From the NCBI GenBank assembly GCA_024752435.1, contig CP103020.1, forward strand, positions 1,550,001-1,614,000: a stretch of DNA of 64,000 nt, read 5' to 3'. This stretch comes from Allantophomopsis cytisporea (lineage: Eukaryota; Ascomycota; Leotiomycetes; Phacidiales; Phacidiaceae). Of this stretch, positions 23,812-36,019 are shown piece after piece. Position numbers and translations under genes: made by a program. The notes beneath the pieces are model-generated. The model was given only the letters and a program-made list of their open reading frames with translations, ran no database searches and was not told the origin of the DNA. Position 1 is the stretch's first letter. Each line of letters starts with the position of its first letter.

Positions 23812-24363
23812 TCATTGGGACTGTCGACGTCTCTTGAAATCCTCGTAATTCCAACTCCATGGTGTTCCGTCAGCATGTATGGACCTTGGGGTCCATCTCG
23901 GGACAGTGGGGAAAGTGGATGAGCGTTCCATCTTGAATGGTTCTTGATGAGCAGAACCGCCATCATTCTGGGTGCAAGACTGTCCTCGACATGGGACGGG
24001 TTGACTTGAGCTACCAAAAACGTCGGAAGCTTCGTAATGAGTGGACCTTGTAGGAGAGCGTCCCTTCGGTTGAGGACTCCCTTGGTAATTATAACTCCGT
24101 ATATTTGAGCTATTTTGAAGAGTTCGTTGTTTCTCTGGCTCGGAAATCGGCGACGGATCTCTGCACCATGTGTCCTGAATTGCATGTCTCGGTGTCATGG
24201 ATCCTAGTCGTTTCTTTTCATCCTCCTCACGAGATAATGGATATGTAGAGCGAGAACATTCTTCACGCCAAAGGTGCTCTGAAGAATCCTCGTGCGGGGA
24301 GGTGTAAACTGTATGTGAGGTTAAGCTTTCATGGGCCATCGACCGTTGGGATGAGGTTGACAT
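23812..24363 (-). CDS. Hypothetical disordered, Ser/Arg/Pro-rich protein
   Basis: The open frame runs from MSTSSQRSMAHES for about 183 codons. It could start 13 codons earlier. Composition is hydrophilic throughout (many Ser, Arg, Glu, Pro) with phosphorylation-like motifs such as SPISEPEKQR and KGRSPTRS, and a C-terminal basic stretch EDFKRRRQSQ. No domain is visible. A disordered nuclear or cytoplasmic protein is possible. A chance ORF cannot be excluded because low-complexity frames survive by accident. Confidence 0.4.
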   Translation of the reverse strand: MSTSSQRSMAHESLTSHTVYTSPHEDSSEHLWREECSRSTYPLSREEDEKKRLGSMTPRHAIQDTWCRDPSPISEPEKQRTLQNSSNIRSYNYQGSPQPKGRSPTRSTHYEASDVFGSSSQPVPCRGQSCTQNDGGSAHQEPFKMERSSTFPTVPRWTPRSIHADGTPWSWNYEDFKRRRQSQ

Positions 24364-25627
24364 TGTGGAGGAATAGATTTGACACTGTGTGGGGTTTTGC
24401 AAAGTCTGAAATCCTTGACAGTCAGTCGATAACGAGGTTTATATACCAACACTTCATGGATCGCAAAATATCAGTTGATTGATCGCAGACAATGTTAGGT
24501 TAATTCAACTGACAGCTCATCTTGGAATCTGCTGATAGTGGCGTTATGCATTGCTAATGGTAACAACTATCATGATTGTTGCCGCAACGGCAACTAATGA
24601 CAAAAAGTAATCCGGAGGGGGTTGTCAAAATATGTGGACGCAGATCTGATGAACAGCCTTACATCGTGCGTTTCCCCACGGGGGTTTTCATCAACGTATG
24701 ATTTCGGAAAGCCACACAGATTGAGGGGCTGCCACTCCTAAGAAAAATTTCGGTACGCTTAAACTCTGGTCTACGGACAATCTTCGCAAAGATACCTTCA
24801 ACGTAGAAATGCTTCTTTAGAGATCTTGTCTCAGTGTAATAATAGTTTATAAATATTGAGTTAATATCATTATAGCCCTGCAAACGGTATTTAAGAATAT
24901 GAATATATTTAAAACGCTCTAACTTACAGTAAAGACAAAATTGAGATACAGTGCCACACCACATAGGCGGTAGATATCGCAAATCTCTGGAGGTTATACC
25001 GACCACTAATTACCACGAATGACTAAGCGTAGTTTGGAAGACCTGTAGTTGGGGGTTATTTTAAGCTTAACATACTGGATGAATCTCCATTAATCATTCA
25101 CATCAGACAATTCGAAAAGATTAAGTGCACCGTACTCCTAAGAACTTTCTATCAGCGCAAATTGAATTCGTACAGACAAGTGAAGCTTAACCACCGCAAG
25201 CCAACCATTCATACTTGGCGGGAATTTTTAACAAATATTCTTTCATCGAGAGGTAAGGCCTCACCCAACGTCTGTATGGGTAAAAACAAGTTTATCCGAT
25301 AACCTTGATAACAACATACACAAACCTAAACTATTACAAATCAATCGAAAGGACAAACTAAACATATTAAACACCACCCTCAGAACGTGCAACTCTTCTT
25401 TGTTATATTATGATGTACAAAATCGACAAAGTAAGCCACCTGGTGATTTAAGTTGGCTCCAGCCCTCAATTTTATTTTTGAACCGCATATTTTTGCATAT
25501 CGATCGCAAGCTCCTCTATGTCTAGTTCCATTGATAACCCTCTACAAGAGAAAATCCTAGGCCTACGATCGTAGGATGAATGTTTCACCGGGTATCTTAC
25601 AAACATTTCTCTCGGCTCTAGCCTCCT
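24364..25627. other. Intergenic, nothing supported
   Basis: A 115-codon minus-strand ORF (24659-25006) and a 69-codon ORF (25472-25681) have no recognisable features. The sequence is moderately AT-rich. Confidence 0.45.
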
Positions 25628-25925
25628 TCTCGTTGTACCAGCAGGCAACCTATAATAACAAGAGTTGACTCGCCGCCTCATTTTATCTTGCTTTGAAGAC
25701 TCAGCCTACAAACAGTCTTTGCCTTCGTTTCTATATTGAATCTTGCTGATCCAACAGGCAGCTTATAATGACACCACTTGACTCGTCGCCTCATTTTATT
25801 TTGGCTTTGATGAAGATGCAGCTTACACATTATCTTTCCTCAGCCTCGTTGACGAACCTTGCTGATCCAACAGGCAACTCACAATAAGATCAATCAACTC
25901 GCTGCCTCACTTCTATCTTTTTCTG
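25628..25925. repeat. Three diverged tandem units of about 100-115 bp
   Basis: Each unit contains a CAGCAGGCAAC or CCAACAGGCA core, then ATAATAA/ATAATGA, then TTGACTCGCCGCCTCATTTTAT-type sequence and a TTTGAAGA/TTTGATGAAGA segment. The units begin near 25628, 25729 and 25845. The array ends about 210 bp before the dsRNA-binding protein gene. It could be regulatory or a mobile-element relic. Confidence 0.7.
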
Positions 25926-26135
25926 CTGTTGGACAACAACCCTTCACCGTATAATGGCACATACATCATAGAATATCCAACCTTGCAATTAGTAGAATAT
26001 CTAAGGACATAATGCAAACTCCATTGTCAATAAGTGAGCGGCTGCTCTATATATTTCAAAGGATACCTCGATGAAATTCATAACAAAAAGTTTCATTGTC
26101 AATCGTTACATACTAAAACCCTTCTGAAGAGTTCT

Positions 26136-27244
26136 ATGCCGAAAATAAAGCGGTTGCGTATCCTGCTTGAAGACTTTTATACAAAGTTTCGCGATAACCA
26201 GAGCAGTTCAGCAACACAACTTTCTCACGACCAGGTACTCAATCAAGCCTTTCTATCTCCATTAATATTCGGCGCCGGTGATATGTCAGTATCCGAACTC
26301 TACGGGGACGATAGAAAAGGAATGGCTGAGCTCAGCGGTAGCGACCCATGGCCAAGCGAAAGTAACATCACCATGATATGCTTAATCAAGACGAAAGCTT
26401 ATAGTGTTAGTGCGGAATACTTGGCTTGGAAGTCAATTCTTCGATATCTTCCTGGCTATGCTGGCGTTCAGACTTTCAACGAACGAATCCTCAAAGACAG
26501 ACATCGAGGTACGTGTATTATTGCTAGTGATTTATGACAGGGTCTGACTTGTTTTTTTGAAAGAATCTTAAAAATCGCATGCGAGATGGATTTCGCTATA
26601 ACGAGTGTTTCGAGGCTCTTCGAGATGAATCTCGCTATACAGAGTATTCCAAAGCTCTATGCAACGATTCATACATTCAGACACCATCTACTTCAGTCAA
26701 AGATAAATTCTTGAATTTCATCGGACACATCTACACCCAGGACAATGAGACATCAGAGCTTCAAGTTACCTTGGAAGGCTATACTTGCCTACCAAATCAG
26801 CGTAGTAGTGACAAAAGCCGCTTGCAAGATTCACCAATTAAGCATCAGCTTAGAACCAATGCTAAGCATGCTGATGTAGCGGTACAGACTCAGTACTCGT
26901 CCGACTCTGAGACTCGTCAAGATTGTGTCCCGGTAGAAGCCAAACATAACACCAAATCATCTGCAAGTGATGATGGTAGAAATGCTCAGTATGCCTCAAA
27001 AGCCGGAGAAGCGTCAACCGATCCAGAGACGTGGGTTTATACAATGAAGGTGGAAGAGTATGCGAGAAAGCACAATGCTAAATTGGAGTATATCGATGAA
27101 ACTATCTGTCCGAATCCGCCTTGGTTTTCATATACGGTTTCATTGATGGGATTCAAAGGAAAAGGCGAAGGGAGGAGCAAGAAAACAGCAAAACACCAGG
27201 CTTCCAAGGAACTGTGTCTGCAATTGGAAGCTCCCATGAGTTAG
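26136..27244 (+). CDS. Double-stranded RNA-binding-domain protein
   Basis: Two exons (26136-26508 and 26586-27244) join in phase across a 77-bp intron (GTACGT donor, TCTGAC branch site, GCGAG acceptor) to give 343 residues. The frame also allows a start at 26034. The last 75 residues form a dsRBD: the helix VEEYARKHNAKLEYID, then PPWFSYTVSLMGFKGKGEG, then SKKTAKHQASKELCLQL with the conserved K-K-x-A-K...A. The N-terminal 200 residues have no domain I can name. They could resemble the helical N-termini of other fungal RNA-binding proteins, but that is a guess. Roles in RNA silencing, RNA editing or ribosome biogenesis are all possible. No Dicer, RNase III or deaminase motif is present in this protein. 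Confidence 0.72.
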
Positions 27245-28280
27245 AGATTCAGCAGATAGTAGCCACTTTGGTACTTTTTGCCCGAAGTTAAATTGAAAAT
27301 GCAATCCTCTAGTCACTGTGATTGGAATGAAAGGTTGTACTTGGCGAACTAAGTAGACATTGACAACAACGCAACAACTAACCTTTCCTTGCCAACCATA
27401 AGCCATCCAATACAACAGTTCTGATCTTATTCGGCGAGTATGTATCTCCCCAGCTCTATTCTTGAACGAAACTGGTAGAGATATATTGACATACCCACGG
27501 TTGATGCTTATATATATCAACTTTTCTCCCGTTTCGTCATGCGATAGGCTTATTTCGTGCTTCAACAAACATAACCCGAGTTGTAGATAACAAGGGCTAG
27601 TAGACCAAGGGTAATTCCTCCTAAATTCTAACGTTGAAGATGATGGCGGACATTCACCAGACGAAACTCTCGAACGCCCGTTCTTTGATGAGCCACTGCT
27701 TAATGAGCTGCATATCTGTGCAGATAGGGTAGTACATCAAATGTCTAATATAAAAATAGTGGGTTTAGAGGTGAATCAGGATATTTCGAAAGACTAGTGC
27801 TGATTGACCATTGGCATAATCTTGGAACATGAAGAGAGAAGGGGTTCAGATTGGTACCGATTGTGGTATGTATTATGTTGGGGCTGTTATGCTACCTAAG
27901 GGAAAGACGGTGTTAGATAGTTTCTTTTGAAAAACAATTAACAAGAAGAGCAATGAAATATAATTTGTAAGTCTTGTTAAGGTGGTTGTAATTGATTTGT
28001 GACTTTAGATACGTGTATTGGTTCGTCAGCCGTAGAGAATTAATGTAATTATAAGTCCCAATCTTGTTCCTAATCCTGAACAGTCGCTTCCGAATAGGCA
28101 ATAGTAGGTTCGCTTACACATAATCGCACACCCCCACTAATGGTGTATTTATTTGAACAACAAAGTAGAGCTTACTTTTTCTCGAACAATTTTGATACCT
28201 GTTCATTCCACTGAACCTGGTACCTGACATTGAAGTTGTTGACATATTTTGAACTTGTTCTAAACGGTGCAGACATAATA
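27245..28280. other. Intergenic, about 1 kb
   Basis: ORFs on the minus strand (27140-27568, 27913-28101) show no features. This is the promoter side of the alpha/beta-hydrolase gene. Confidence 0.5.
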
Positions 28281-29261
28281 ATGTCGAACATAACACTACC
28301 ACCTCCCTTCAGTGTGCTGCAGCGGTCTATTGAACCACCGCAAGAATCCGATTTCACAGCAGCCTTTGGAGAGCTTCTGCCTCCCGTTGAGATCATTCCA
28401 TCGATGTGGGGAAGTACCGCCATGTATTCTATGCCGAGTCGGGTCACCAGTGCAGAAAGTTCTTCCGCGGAGAGGGCAATCTTCGTTCATGGCGTTGGGA
28501 CCCCTGCGCTTGGACTTTTGCCGCTAGCAAAGCAAATTCAGAAGCTGAATCCCAATATGCATATTGTGCTTTATGATCTGTGGGGTCATGGACTTTCCAG
28601 CACTCCCTTGGCAACCCATGAGTCTGCCCTCTTTCACTATCAGCTTCTGAATCTTTTCACCCATCTCGGCTGGACCTCAGCGCACCTAGTGGGCTTCTCA
28701 TTTGGCGGCAGCATCTCTACCAGTTTCACTGCCTCGCATCCTACACTCGTAAGGAGCCTCACGCTGTTAGCACCAGTCGGCTTGCTCCCTCGGAGTAACT
28801 CTTGGTGGACAAAAAAGCTGACACTAGGGGGCTGGGGATTCGAGTCGATCAGTCAGCGGCACATTCTTGACTTTGTCAACGGTGGTCCCCTCATTGTTGA
28901 AGAAGGCCTAGAAGAGCGGGTACGCAATGGGGTGGTTGATAGTGCTGCAATTCAAGTGTGGGAACGGGCCAATCACAGGGGCCATACAGCCAGTGTGGTG
29001 AGCATTGTAAGGTACGGAGGTATCTCCGGTTTAGAAGAATCCTATGCACAAGTCGCACGAGCACAAACCAAAACTATCACAGTTCTTGGAGAAACAGATG
29101 GTTTTATTGTTCCCCATGAGTTCAAGCAAAGCTTGAAAAGCGCGGAGTGGACTGGAGATGTAGTCGTTATCCCTGAAACCGGCCACGACCTTGTCAGAGC
29201 GAAAGCAGTTGAGGTAGCCACGCATATTACTGAATTTTGGAGTGGTTTGACACATAAATAG
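28281..29261 (+). CDS. Alpha/beta-hydrolase fold protein
   Basis: A single exon of 326 residues starts at MSNITLPPPF. An in-frame ATG 51 nt upstream (28230) would add 17 residues. The fold's landmarks are all visible: the oxyanion-loop motif VHGVGTPALG, DLWGHGLSS, the nucleophile elbow GFSFGGS (Ser), an acid in the strand VLGETDGFIVP, and the catalytic His in PETGHDLVRAKA. No signal peptide is visible, so it is probably cytosolic. Substrate and pathway are not deducible. The gene converges on the APC permease gene with 144 bp between stop codons. Confidence 0.87.
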   Translation: MSNITLPPPFSVLQRSIEPPQESDFTAAFGELLPPVEIIPSMWGSTAMYSMPSRVTSAESSSAERAIFVHGVGTPALGLLPLAKQIQKLNPNMHIVLYDLWGHGLSSTPLATHESALFHYQLLNLFTHLGWTSAHLVGFSFGGSISTSFTASHPTLVRSLTLLAPVGLLPRSNSWWTKKLTLGGWGFESISQRHILDFVNGGPLIVEEGLEERVRNGVVDSAAIQVWERANHRGHTASVVSIVRYGGISGLEESYAQVARAQTKTITVLGETDGFIVPHEFKQSLKSAEWTGDVVVIPETGHDLVRAKAVEVATHITEFWSGLTHK

Positions 29262-29405
29262 TAGAATTCCGCATAATGAACACCCCCTTCAACTGCCTAT
29301 AGATCTAAATCTTAATGTACATAACTCCTTATATTGGTTGCATTTGGCAACTTATGGCCGTCTATTTAGCCTTATGGGCGTCTGCTTTTTTGTTTGACAA
29401 GTCGT

Positions 29406-31206
29406 TTATTCTTCTGCACCTTTCTCAACCAGCACTACAGGTCCGTCATAAATTTTCCGCCCTTCCACACAATACATGACCAAACTCAGTATGAAAACCG
29501 CCACAAAAATGGCTACGCTCCAATTGAAGCTTGACCCATCAACAGGCACAGTATTAGGCCAAAAACTCCAGAAGAACGCAAAGAACACATACATCAGTGC
29601 TATCACATTTATCAGCACCCCATATTTCCCCAAACTCCACGCCGCTTTGGGCAGCAGATGCGGTTGCTTAATGCGGCGATAGAGGACACATGAGATGGAT
29701 GTCAGGTAAGCGAGCATGAGCGCCACGAGTTGAACAGAGATGATTGCATTGAATGCAACACTAGATCCAATGTTGATGAGAGATAGCAAGATGTTGAGTG
29801 CGCAGGTAACTTGTATGGCATGTATGGGGATTTGTCTCTTTTCGTCCACTTTGGAGATCCATTTCGAAAATGGAAGTCCATTATCTCTCGCAAAGGCAAA
29901 TGTTATGCGAGCCGTTGAGGCATTGAACGAAATATTGGAAGCAATGACAAGGATGAGAATCAAGACCGTGAGAATATTAACATCAGCAGTGGAGACACAG
30001 TTGCGGAATACCCAGATAAAGGGATAGCCTGTAGGATCATTGAGCGCATCGTCGATGGAGGTTATTGTGAAGAGGTAAGCGATGAAGAAGAAGAACGCTA
30101 CGCCACCGTTGAGGAGATAAGCTCTTATCATTGCAGTTGGTACAGTAGTTCCCGCATCTGTGATTTCTTCGGACATGTGTACTGTTGCATCACCACCTAA
30201 AAGCTGTCAGCTTGTCGTTATTGGGTTTCATTAAAGAATGTTTGATACGTACAGAACAAACCATAAATGGCCGTTATCTGACCGACCATAACACTAACTC
30301 CCATATTAGACCAACCTCCACCATTTGTGAATTCTGTAAAGACGGCTTTGGCAGAGGCGTGAGGGGATTTGGCAGCAAAGATGACCAGGAGAACAATAAA
30401 CATGATCATATGGAGAGCCAAAAGGAAATTTTGGGCAGTAGGAGCCTCATTGGAACACCACACGTTAGCAATGTAGAGAATTGCTACCATAGCAAATATC
30501 AAGAGCGTCCCTTGCCAGTTTTTAGGATCGTATGACGGATGATTGAGAGAGATCTGCCATGCCGTTAGTGTACCTGAGCTCTCGAGATAGAGGCGTTCAG
30601 ATTGAGATCTTGAAGGATAGAAAGTCGGGGCCATCTCAGGTATAATACAACATTCTCTCACAATTTTTGCCGAAGAAAAGAACTCACTAGACCCTGAATA
30701 ATAGTCCCCGTCAAATAACTACCACTCGCTGCGCCAGCCTGCCAGCTTAAAAGCGCCATCCAACCAGTAATATAGCTCAAAAACTTCTGGCAACTCGGTG
30801 GCGCAAACTCGCTGACCCAATGATACTGGCCACCACTTGTTGGAGCCATACTAGACATTTCAGCTAAGCTCAACATGACGAACCAAAACCCCACAAAAGT
30901 CCATATAAAACTCCAGAAAAGGCCTGCAAGACCACCATCAATGAGTCCTTGCGTATTTGCTATGAGCATGAACTCCCAGGTGGCAGATAGTATGACGGTG
31001 AATGAGAGCGCGGACAGCGACTTAAAATTACGAAGGAGCTCTTGACGCTTGCCCATGCGCTGCATATCATGCTGGTCATTGACTGTGTATCCATCGCGAG
31101 TGCTTTGCAGAGACTCCGAGACTTCGAGGGCAGATTTCGGTGTTTGAAAAGCGTCCTTTTCTGAGGTCTTGGTCGATAAGGTTGCAGGGCCTGGGGAAGT
31201 TAACAT
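29406..31206 (-). CDS. APC-superfamily permease (GABA/choline/amino-acid type)
   Basis: Three exons (31206-30688, 30553-30253, 30196-29406) give 536 residues. Introns of 134 and 56 bp have CTAAC/CTGAC-like branch sites. The cytoplasmic N-terminus is followed by about twelve hydrophobic segments. LAEMSSMAPTSGGQYHWVSE is the conserved helix-3 region of the fungal ACT/GABA permease branch, and HMSEEITDAGTTVPTAM is the signature loop after helix 6. ASNISFNASTARITFAFARD is also typical. It should import an amine or amino acid with H+ at the plasma membrane or vacuole. A second, only distantly similar APC permease follows about 1.3 kb upstream in the same orientation. Confidence 0.9.
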
Positions 31207-32521
31207 CTTCGGGGCTGGAGAATTGATGGTTTTGGAACATATGTCGTCCTTGGAGGGCGAAAAAACTGAAAGAGTTTAAGTGCAGTCGTAACAAGCTTTT
31301 CTTTTGTAGGTACAAAAATTGTTTTTTCTTATCTTTAACCAACTTCAGGTCTAGACTCTGCTATCTGGGCCGTATTTGCAAGAGTGGGCTCTTGCGCATA
31401 TTGAAACATGCAAGTAACCATGTATCTATCTACACGATTGGATAGCTTCGCTTAGTACATACATATTGATTGTTGTTTGCAGCTGCGTGACACAATGGAT
31501 TCCGGTAAAATAACATGCGATTGTACAGCTGAAATCGAATTAGGTTCCTCGCTTTCCCGAGAACGGAAGGTATATATCAATATCTTGTATATTAACTTAC
31601 GTCCAAGTTGAGAAACACGATCTGATAACAAGTTAGCCTCGGCTCGCGAGTATGCTATGACCCCGGTTCGTCTGAGTGGTTGGTTTTATGAACCGACAGT
31701 TTCTGTGGCAACACGCGGGATTCGATATACAGTTCGGAGCGCGCAGTCAGCTCGTAAACTGATTGATTGATTGCCGTACACAAGAAAAGTTTTCTGGGCA
31801 TGATAGGATTCTACCTATATTTTGTAGGTGCCGTGTTCAAACTTCCAAACATGGAACTCAAAGCGAAAGCCGCAATAATGTTACAACTAGTTACTGCCAA
31901 TCTGAGGTTCACGTAGCTTAACAGTTTCGACACCAGTAACATCGACTTGGTTACTCATGTTCTCGAAAACGGCCCGATCATCTGCATGACTATAGATCTT
32001 AAATATTATCTGCAAGGAGCAGAATAGAGGTGAAATACAGCGAGCGACCTAAGGTCCTTATTGGGCGGCTGTATTATAATTACACGAACTTCGAAGAAGC
32101 GAAATCACGATGCGTTGGAAGCAACTCTGAGTTGTGGCGTCTTAGGATAATCAACCCAGCACCCTACAAGATTTGGCTCTATCTGTCGGGTTAAAGCATG
32201 TCACAGTTTATGGAATGCGGGATGCAAAGTATTCCTCATTCTGTGGCTGTCTATGTATTGTATGAAAAATCAATGGGCCTGACTTAAGATCCTTAATCCA
32301 AATTCTCCTCATTTTGCTACTGCAGGGACCCAATCAATACGGTTCATTCCTCCCAATCCCCAATTATCGTTATGTGAGATCCAGAAGTTACCGTAACTTG
32401 CACCTTTGTAGTGACTTGGCATGATCTGCTCACAAATGACCTCCATACCTGCTGCCAATTACGGACTAAGCTCCAGGCTGATAATCGTGCCACTCTGCAA
32501 CCCTTTAAATCCTAAACGTCA
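31207..32521. other. Spacer between two APC permease genes
   Basis: About 1.3 kb with no supported ORF or RNA gene. It must hold the promoter of the 29406-31206 permease and the 3' flank of the next one. Confidence 0.5.
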
Positions 32522-34742
32522 TCATTGATGTTTGCCCCTATTCTCATCGTTTTCTCCTTCACCTTTACTTTCAATAAAATGAGAGATGCGGTCTTTCGGA
32601 AGCCAAGCGCTCTCGGGCGTGAACCACCATGAGAGTAGGGCGAAGATCGTTACAATAGCTAAGATAACAGGTGCATCTGCAGGAACGCATTAGCGCGGTA
32701 ATGAAAAAACTCCTCGAAGTAGAAGGATATGATAGGGAGTAATATAACTCACAATTCAAAGTTGAGGCAGTTACTGGAAATTCATAAGGCGAGCAGAGGA
32801 TAGCTACAACCCAACCGTTCCAGAAGATAGCAATAACTTGGAAAGGCTTGCTCCACCAACCCAGATTCCATTTAGGTTTTGGAAAGTCGTTCGGCGTAAA
32901 GAAAACTCGGCCAAAGCAAATAAGCCCGTATGCAGCCGCAGATGGCACTCCGGCTGCGGAAATCAGGGAGGTGAAAGCCACTGCTGACGGAAGAATGGTA
33001 CAAGTGACGATAGCTGCAACGGCCCAGACAACCAAGACTGCATTCTTGGGCTGCCCGCTGCTGGTTACTTGTGATACCCAGGTTGAGTATGGGAGAATTC
33101 CATCGCGTGCCACGGCAAAGACGAGACGAGACGCTGCGAGGATGGCAATTACAGTATTCTGTGGGGATTATTAGAATAGACCTCTTTATGGATGGCTATC
33201 ATTTGACTTACGAGCCATAAGGTGACAGTGCAGACAATAGTCATGAATATCTGAGCCCTTTGACCGAGGACAAGAGCATAAAGGGAGACAAATGGCTGGG
33301 GCGCATCGAAGGAGTAGAGCGTATCCAAATCCGGCTTATTCTCATTAGTTTTCATTCAGTTGCACTCAGGGACATGGATTGTACTCACAGCGCAGAACAA
33401 AAACAAAACAATTGTAGCTGCTCCTCCTATAGCACTCACAACTGTACTCCAGAAAATACCCCTCGCCGCTGCTACTGACGCATTCTTGGTTTCTTCAGCA
33501 ACATGCCCAGACGCATCAAAGCCTATCAGAATACCCGCGGTGGCAAGATACGATAAGCACCAATTCCAACCACTAGAAGCCCCCGTGCCATTATATGTGG
33601 TCATAAAGGCTTCTTCAGCAGTTCGAAATCCTAAGGTGTTGGCGGTACCAATTGGCAGCCAGATGAGATTGAGTAGGAAGTCCAAGAATACCATTCCGGA
33701 GGAGAAGTGGAAAACATATCTCATTTTCTTGGCTGTTCAGGAAGTCAGTGATGGGAATCTTCCTCGTACAGAGTGTTACCCACGTGATAAAATGTTGACA
33801 ATGGCAGCGAGAGCAAGAACGATCTCGGCAGTTATCCATTGTACAGCTCTGAACTTGACATCGCCGGTATCTGTCGGGAAATCAAGATTAAAAACATTGA
33901 TTTCCTGTTTTGTATCAGTTTGGGTTGAGTTTGTGTTGCACCAGCTCCTTCAACCCATTCAACTTACAGATAAGATATAGTTCACAGTAGACTGGCTATT
34001 GCCTGATATGAATTAGTAAAAACAACATGGACAGGTGAGAATGCATCATACTGGCACAGAAAGTCGTCCAAGCAGTAGTACTCCACCAAGCAACAATAAA
34101 TCCGAACAATCTGCCATATTTTGGCCCTCCAGCTTCAGCTGCCCAAAGATAAATGGAACCAGCTGATGGAGATGCTGAACAGACCTCGGCGATGATTGCA
34201 GCTGTGATGAAGGTAAAAACGACAGTGACTACATAACTCGTCCTTTTCCAGTCTATCAGCCTGCGAATTCATGGACATGTCAAAATAGGCAGGACTGTTT
34301 CTTACCAATATGCTAGATTCCCGCCCGAGGCAAGACCTGTCGTGAAAGTGACTCTAACGCCGCCAATAAAATAAAGTGCGGCTTTTCTGAAATTAATACA
34401 TCGAATTAATCTATGGGCTAAATTGAAGCATACCAAGAGTCGTGGAGAAATTATCAAAGGCAGAAAATGTGCGATGCAAGACCTGTGATCATGTGAGCAT
34501 GCTATTTAGCTGAGGTAAGGTAAGAACTGGCTATGTACCGGTTTATATCCCAGAGTTTTCTATTTCAGTAAATATTAGCAGGTGCTCAGAAACAACCAAT
34601 ACAATTGTGTGTATTTTATAAGGATACAGTATCGTACCAATATAGACGAATCTTGACCGTCTATCTCTTGCGCTCTGTCGAGCTCTCTGACGTCGGTTGG
34701 AGTCGATTCTGATACTTTTGTCACGAGTTCCGAATCCGTCAT
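32522..34742 (-). CDS. Second APC-superfamily permease, intron-rich
   Basis: I rebuilt eleven exons giving roughly 555 residues from MTDSELVTKVSESTPTD to a stop at 32522. Key blocks are IGGVRVTFTTGLASGGNLAY (helix 1), AEVCSASPSAGSIYLWAAE (helix 3 region), GFDASGHVAEETKNASVAAA (the post-helix-6 signature) and FAVARDGILPYSTWV. It belongs to the same fungal choline/GABA/amino-acid branch as the neighbour but has ten introns against two. One join needs a CACGTG|-adjacent GTGGGT donor and another an AAAAG acceptor, so those boundaries are the weakest. All expected membrane helices are present and no stop interrupts the model. The substrate is unknown. A start 105 nt upstream (34847) is less likely. 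Confidence 0.85.
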
Positions 34743-36019
34743 TTTGATTGATTCCAAATGGGTAAAGGTGATTTCACACGTGAGGAAATCAGAACAGCAC
34801 AGTGTGTTTTTGAAAATGCGTCTCCTCACTCGGCTCTGCGTTGGCACACATCATTATGTACAGGACGGAGCTTTCGGCAGGATCTGAAAATGATTTTTTT
34901 TACGGCGCCCCAAAGTGATCGTCATAACAATTATAAATGATGCGATTCCCCAGTTTTTGTCTCCTCCATTATGTGTCCATCTGTCACAACCATGAGACCA
35001 AAGCCTCATCAGAGTCATGGCATATCTAGACTGTTGTTCGATGTTGGACTGATGAGAAATCTCACTCTCCTGAATATTTCCATGCCTTTTCAACTTAAAG
35101 CATTCTAGCCATCAACGCGATTGGCAACCCCTGCTTATCTTAATTTTCATCCGCTGATGCTAACGACTTCTGCTGTCGCCAACCAATACCAGTAAGTTTT
35201 ATTAGAAGCACTCGATAATGTACCCTTGACCTTGCCAACGACCCCAGACCATTAGATCCCCAATATTCCTTAAGAAGAGTGACGGCTCTGCTCCAAGTCT
35301 CTGATTTGTCCTCCCCCACGAGAAGGTAAAAATCTTGCTGCCATGTTGAACCTGAGGTATTTATTGGCAAATACCTCACAGCTCTTCCCTGCTCCACAGC
35401 GTCGAAGCACGAGCCAACAATATCCACCTCACGAAACTCATTATCAGTGCGTGACAGCTCTCTACATAGCAGGAGTCTCATTCATTAAAAGCCCCCTCGT
35501 GATACTTTGGTCACAATTCAAATGCCAAGAACATGAAGGGCCTCACTTTGCGCTTGCGGACATATTGCCTGATTCGTTGTGCCATCTATATTACATCTCT
35601 TGCTACGCGACAGAATTCCCTGAAATGGTGAAGCTTTACAAATGTCATCATATGAACCATGCGTTGCGTATTCAGGAGCTAGACTTATCGTCTAAGCGCA
35701 ACAAATCGTCGTGATCCAATTTGAAAGAAAAGTGGTCTATGTTGTCGCTCTACGTATGTACGACTGTTGAAGTGAGAGGAAAGACATACTTGTATCGAAA
35801 CTAATTGTCACTATCAAACAGGGCACTCTTGGTCTCATTTATTGATGTTGAGTAACTCCCCACTAGCCTCATCATAGGAAAGCGAGGTATGATTGAAAAA
35901 AGTATCTATCTATCTGAATACTGAGTTAAGTCTCACTTTTACTTCGGCTTGTTCCAAACTTTTCTTTATCACCGTTGTTCACTTTCTTTTAGAATTTTTA
36001 TGTGGGAGCGAAGAAAGCC
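34743..36019. other. Intergenic, with one anonymous ORF
   Basis: Apart from the minus-strand ORF at 35140-35481, listed separately, nothing is supported. The right part is the promoter of the P450 gene. Confidence 0.45.
35140..35481 (-). CDS. Anonymous 113-codon ORF, possible gene fragment
   Basis: The frame reads like ordinary protein (VRYLPINTSGSTWQQDFYLL, then DKSETWSRAVTLLKEYWGS) but has no motif I can assign, no signal peptide and no splice partners I could find. It may be a small gene, the last exon of a longer gene, or chance. Confidence 0.25.
   Translation of the reverse strand: MRLLLCRELSRTDNEFREVDIVGSCFDAVEQGRAVRYLPINTSGSTWQQDFYLLVGEDKSETWSRAVTLLKEYWGSNGLGSLARSRVHYRVLLIKLTGIGWRQQKSLASADEN

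Noticed and set aside
25628..25925. CRISPR-like array
   Set aside because: Only three diverged units of about 100-115 bp with no uniform short repeats or spacers, and the genome is eukaryotic.
26034..27244. Two separate genes (26034-26537 and 26579-27244)
   Set aside because: A GTACGT donor at 26509 and a GCGAG acceptor at 26585 join them in phase, so one dsRBD gene is more likely.
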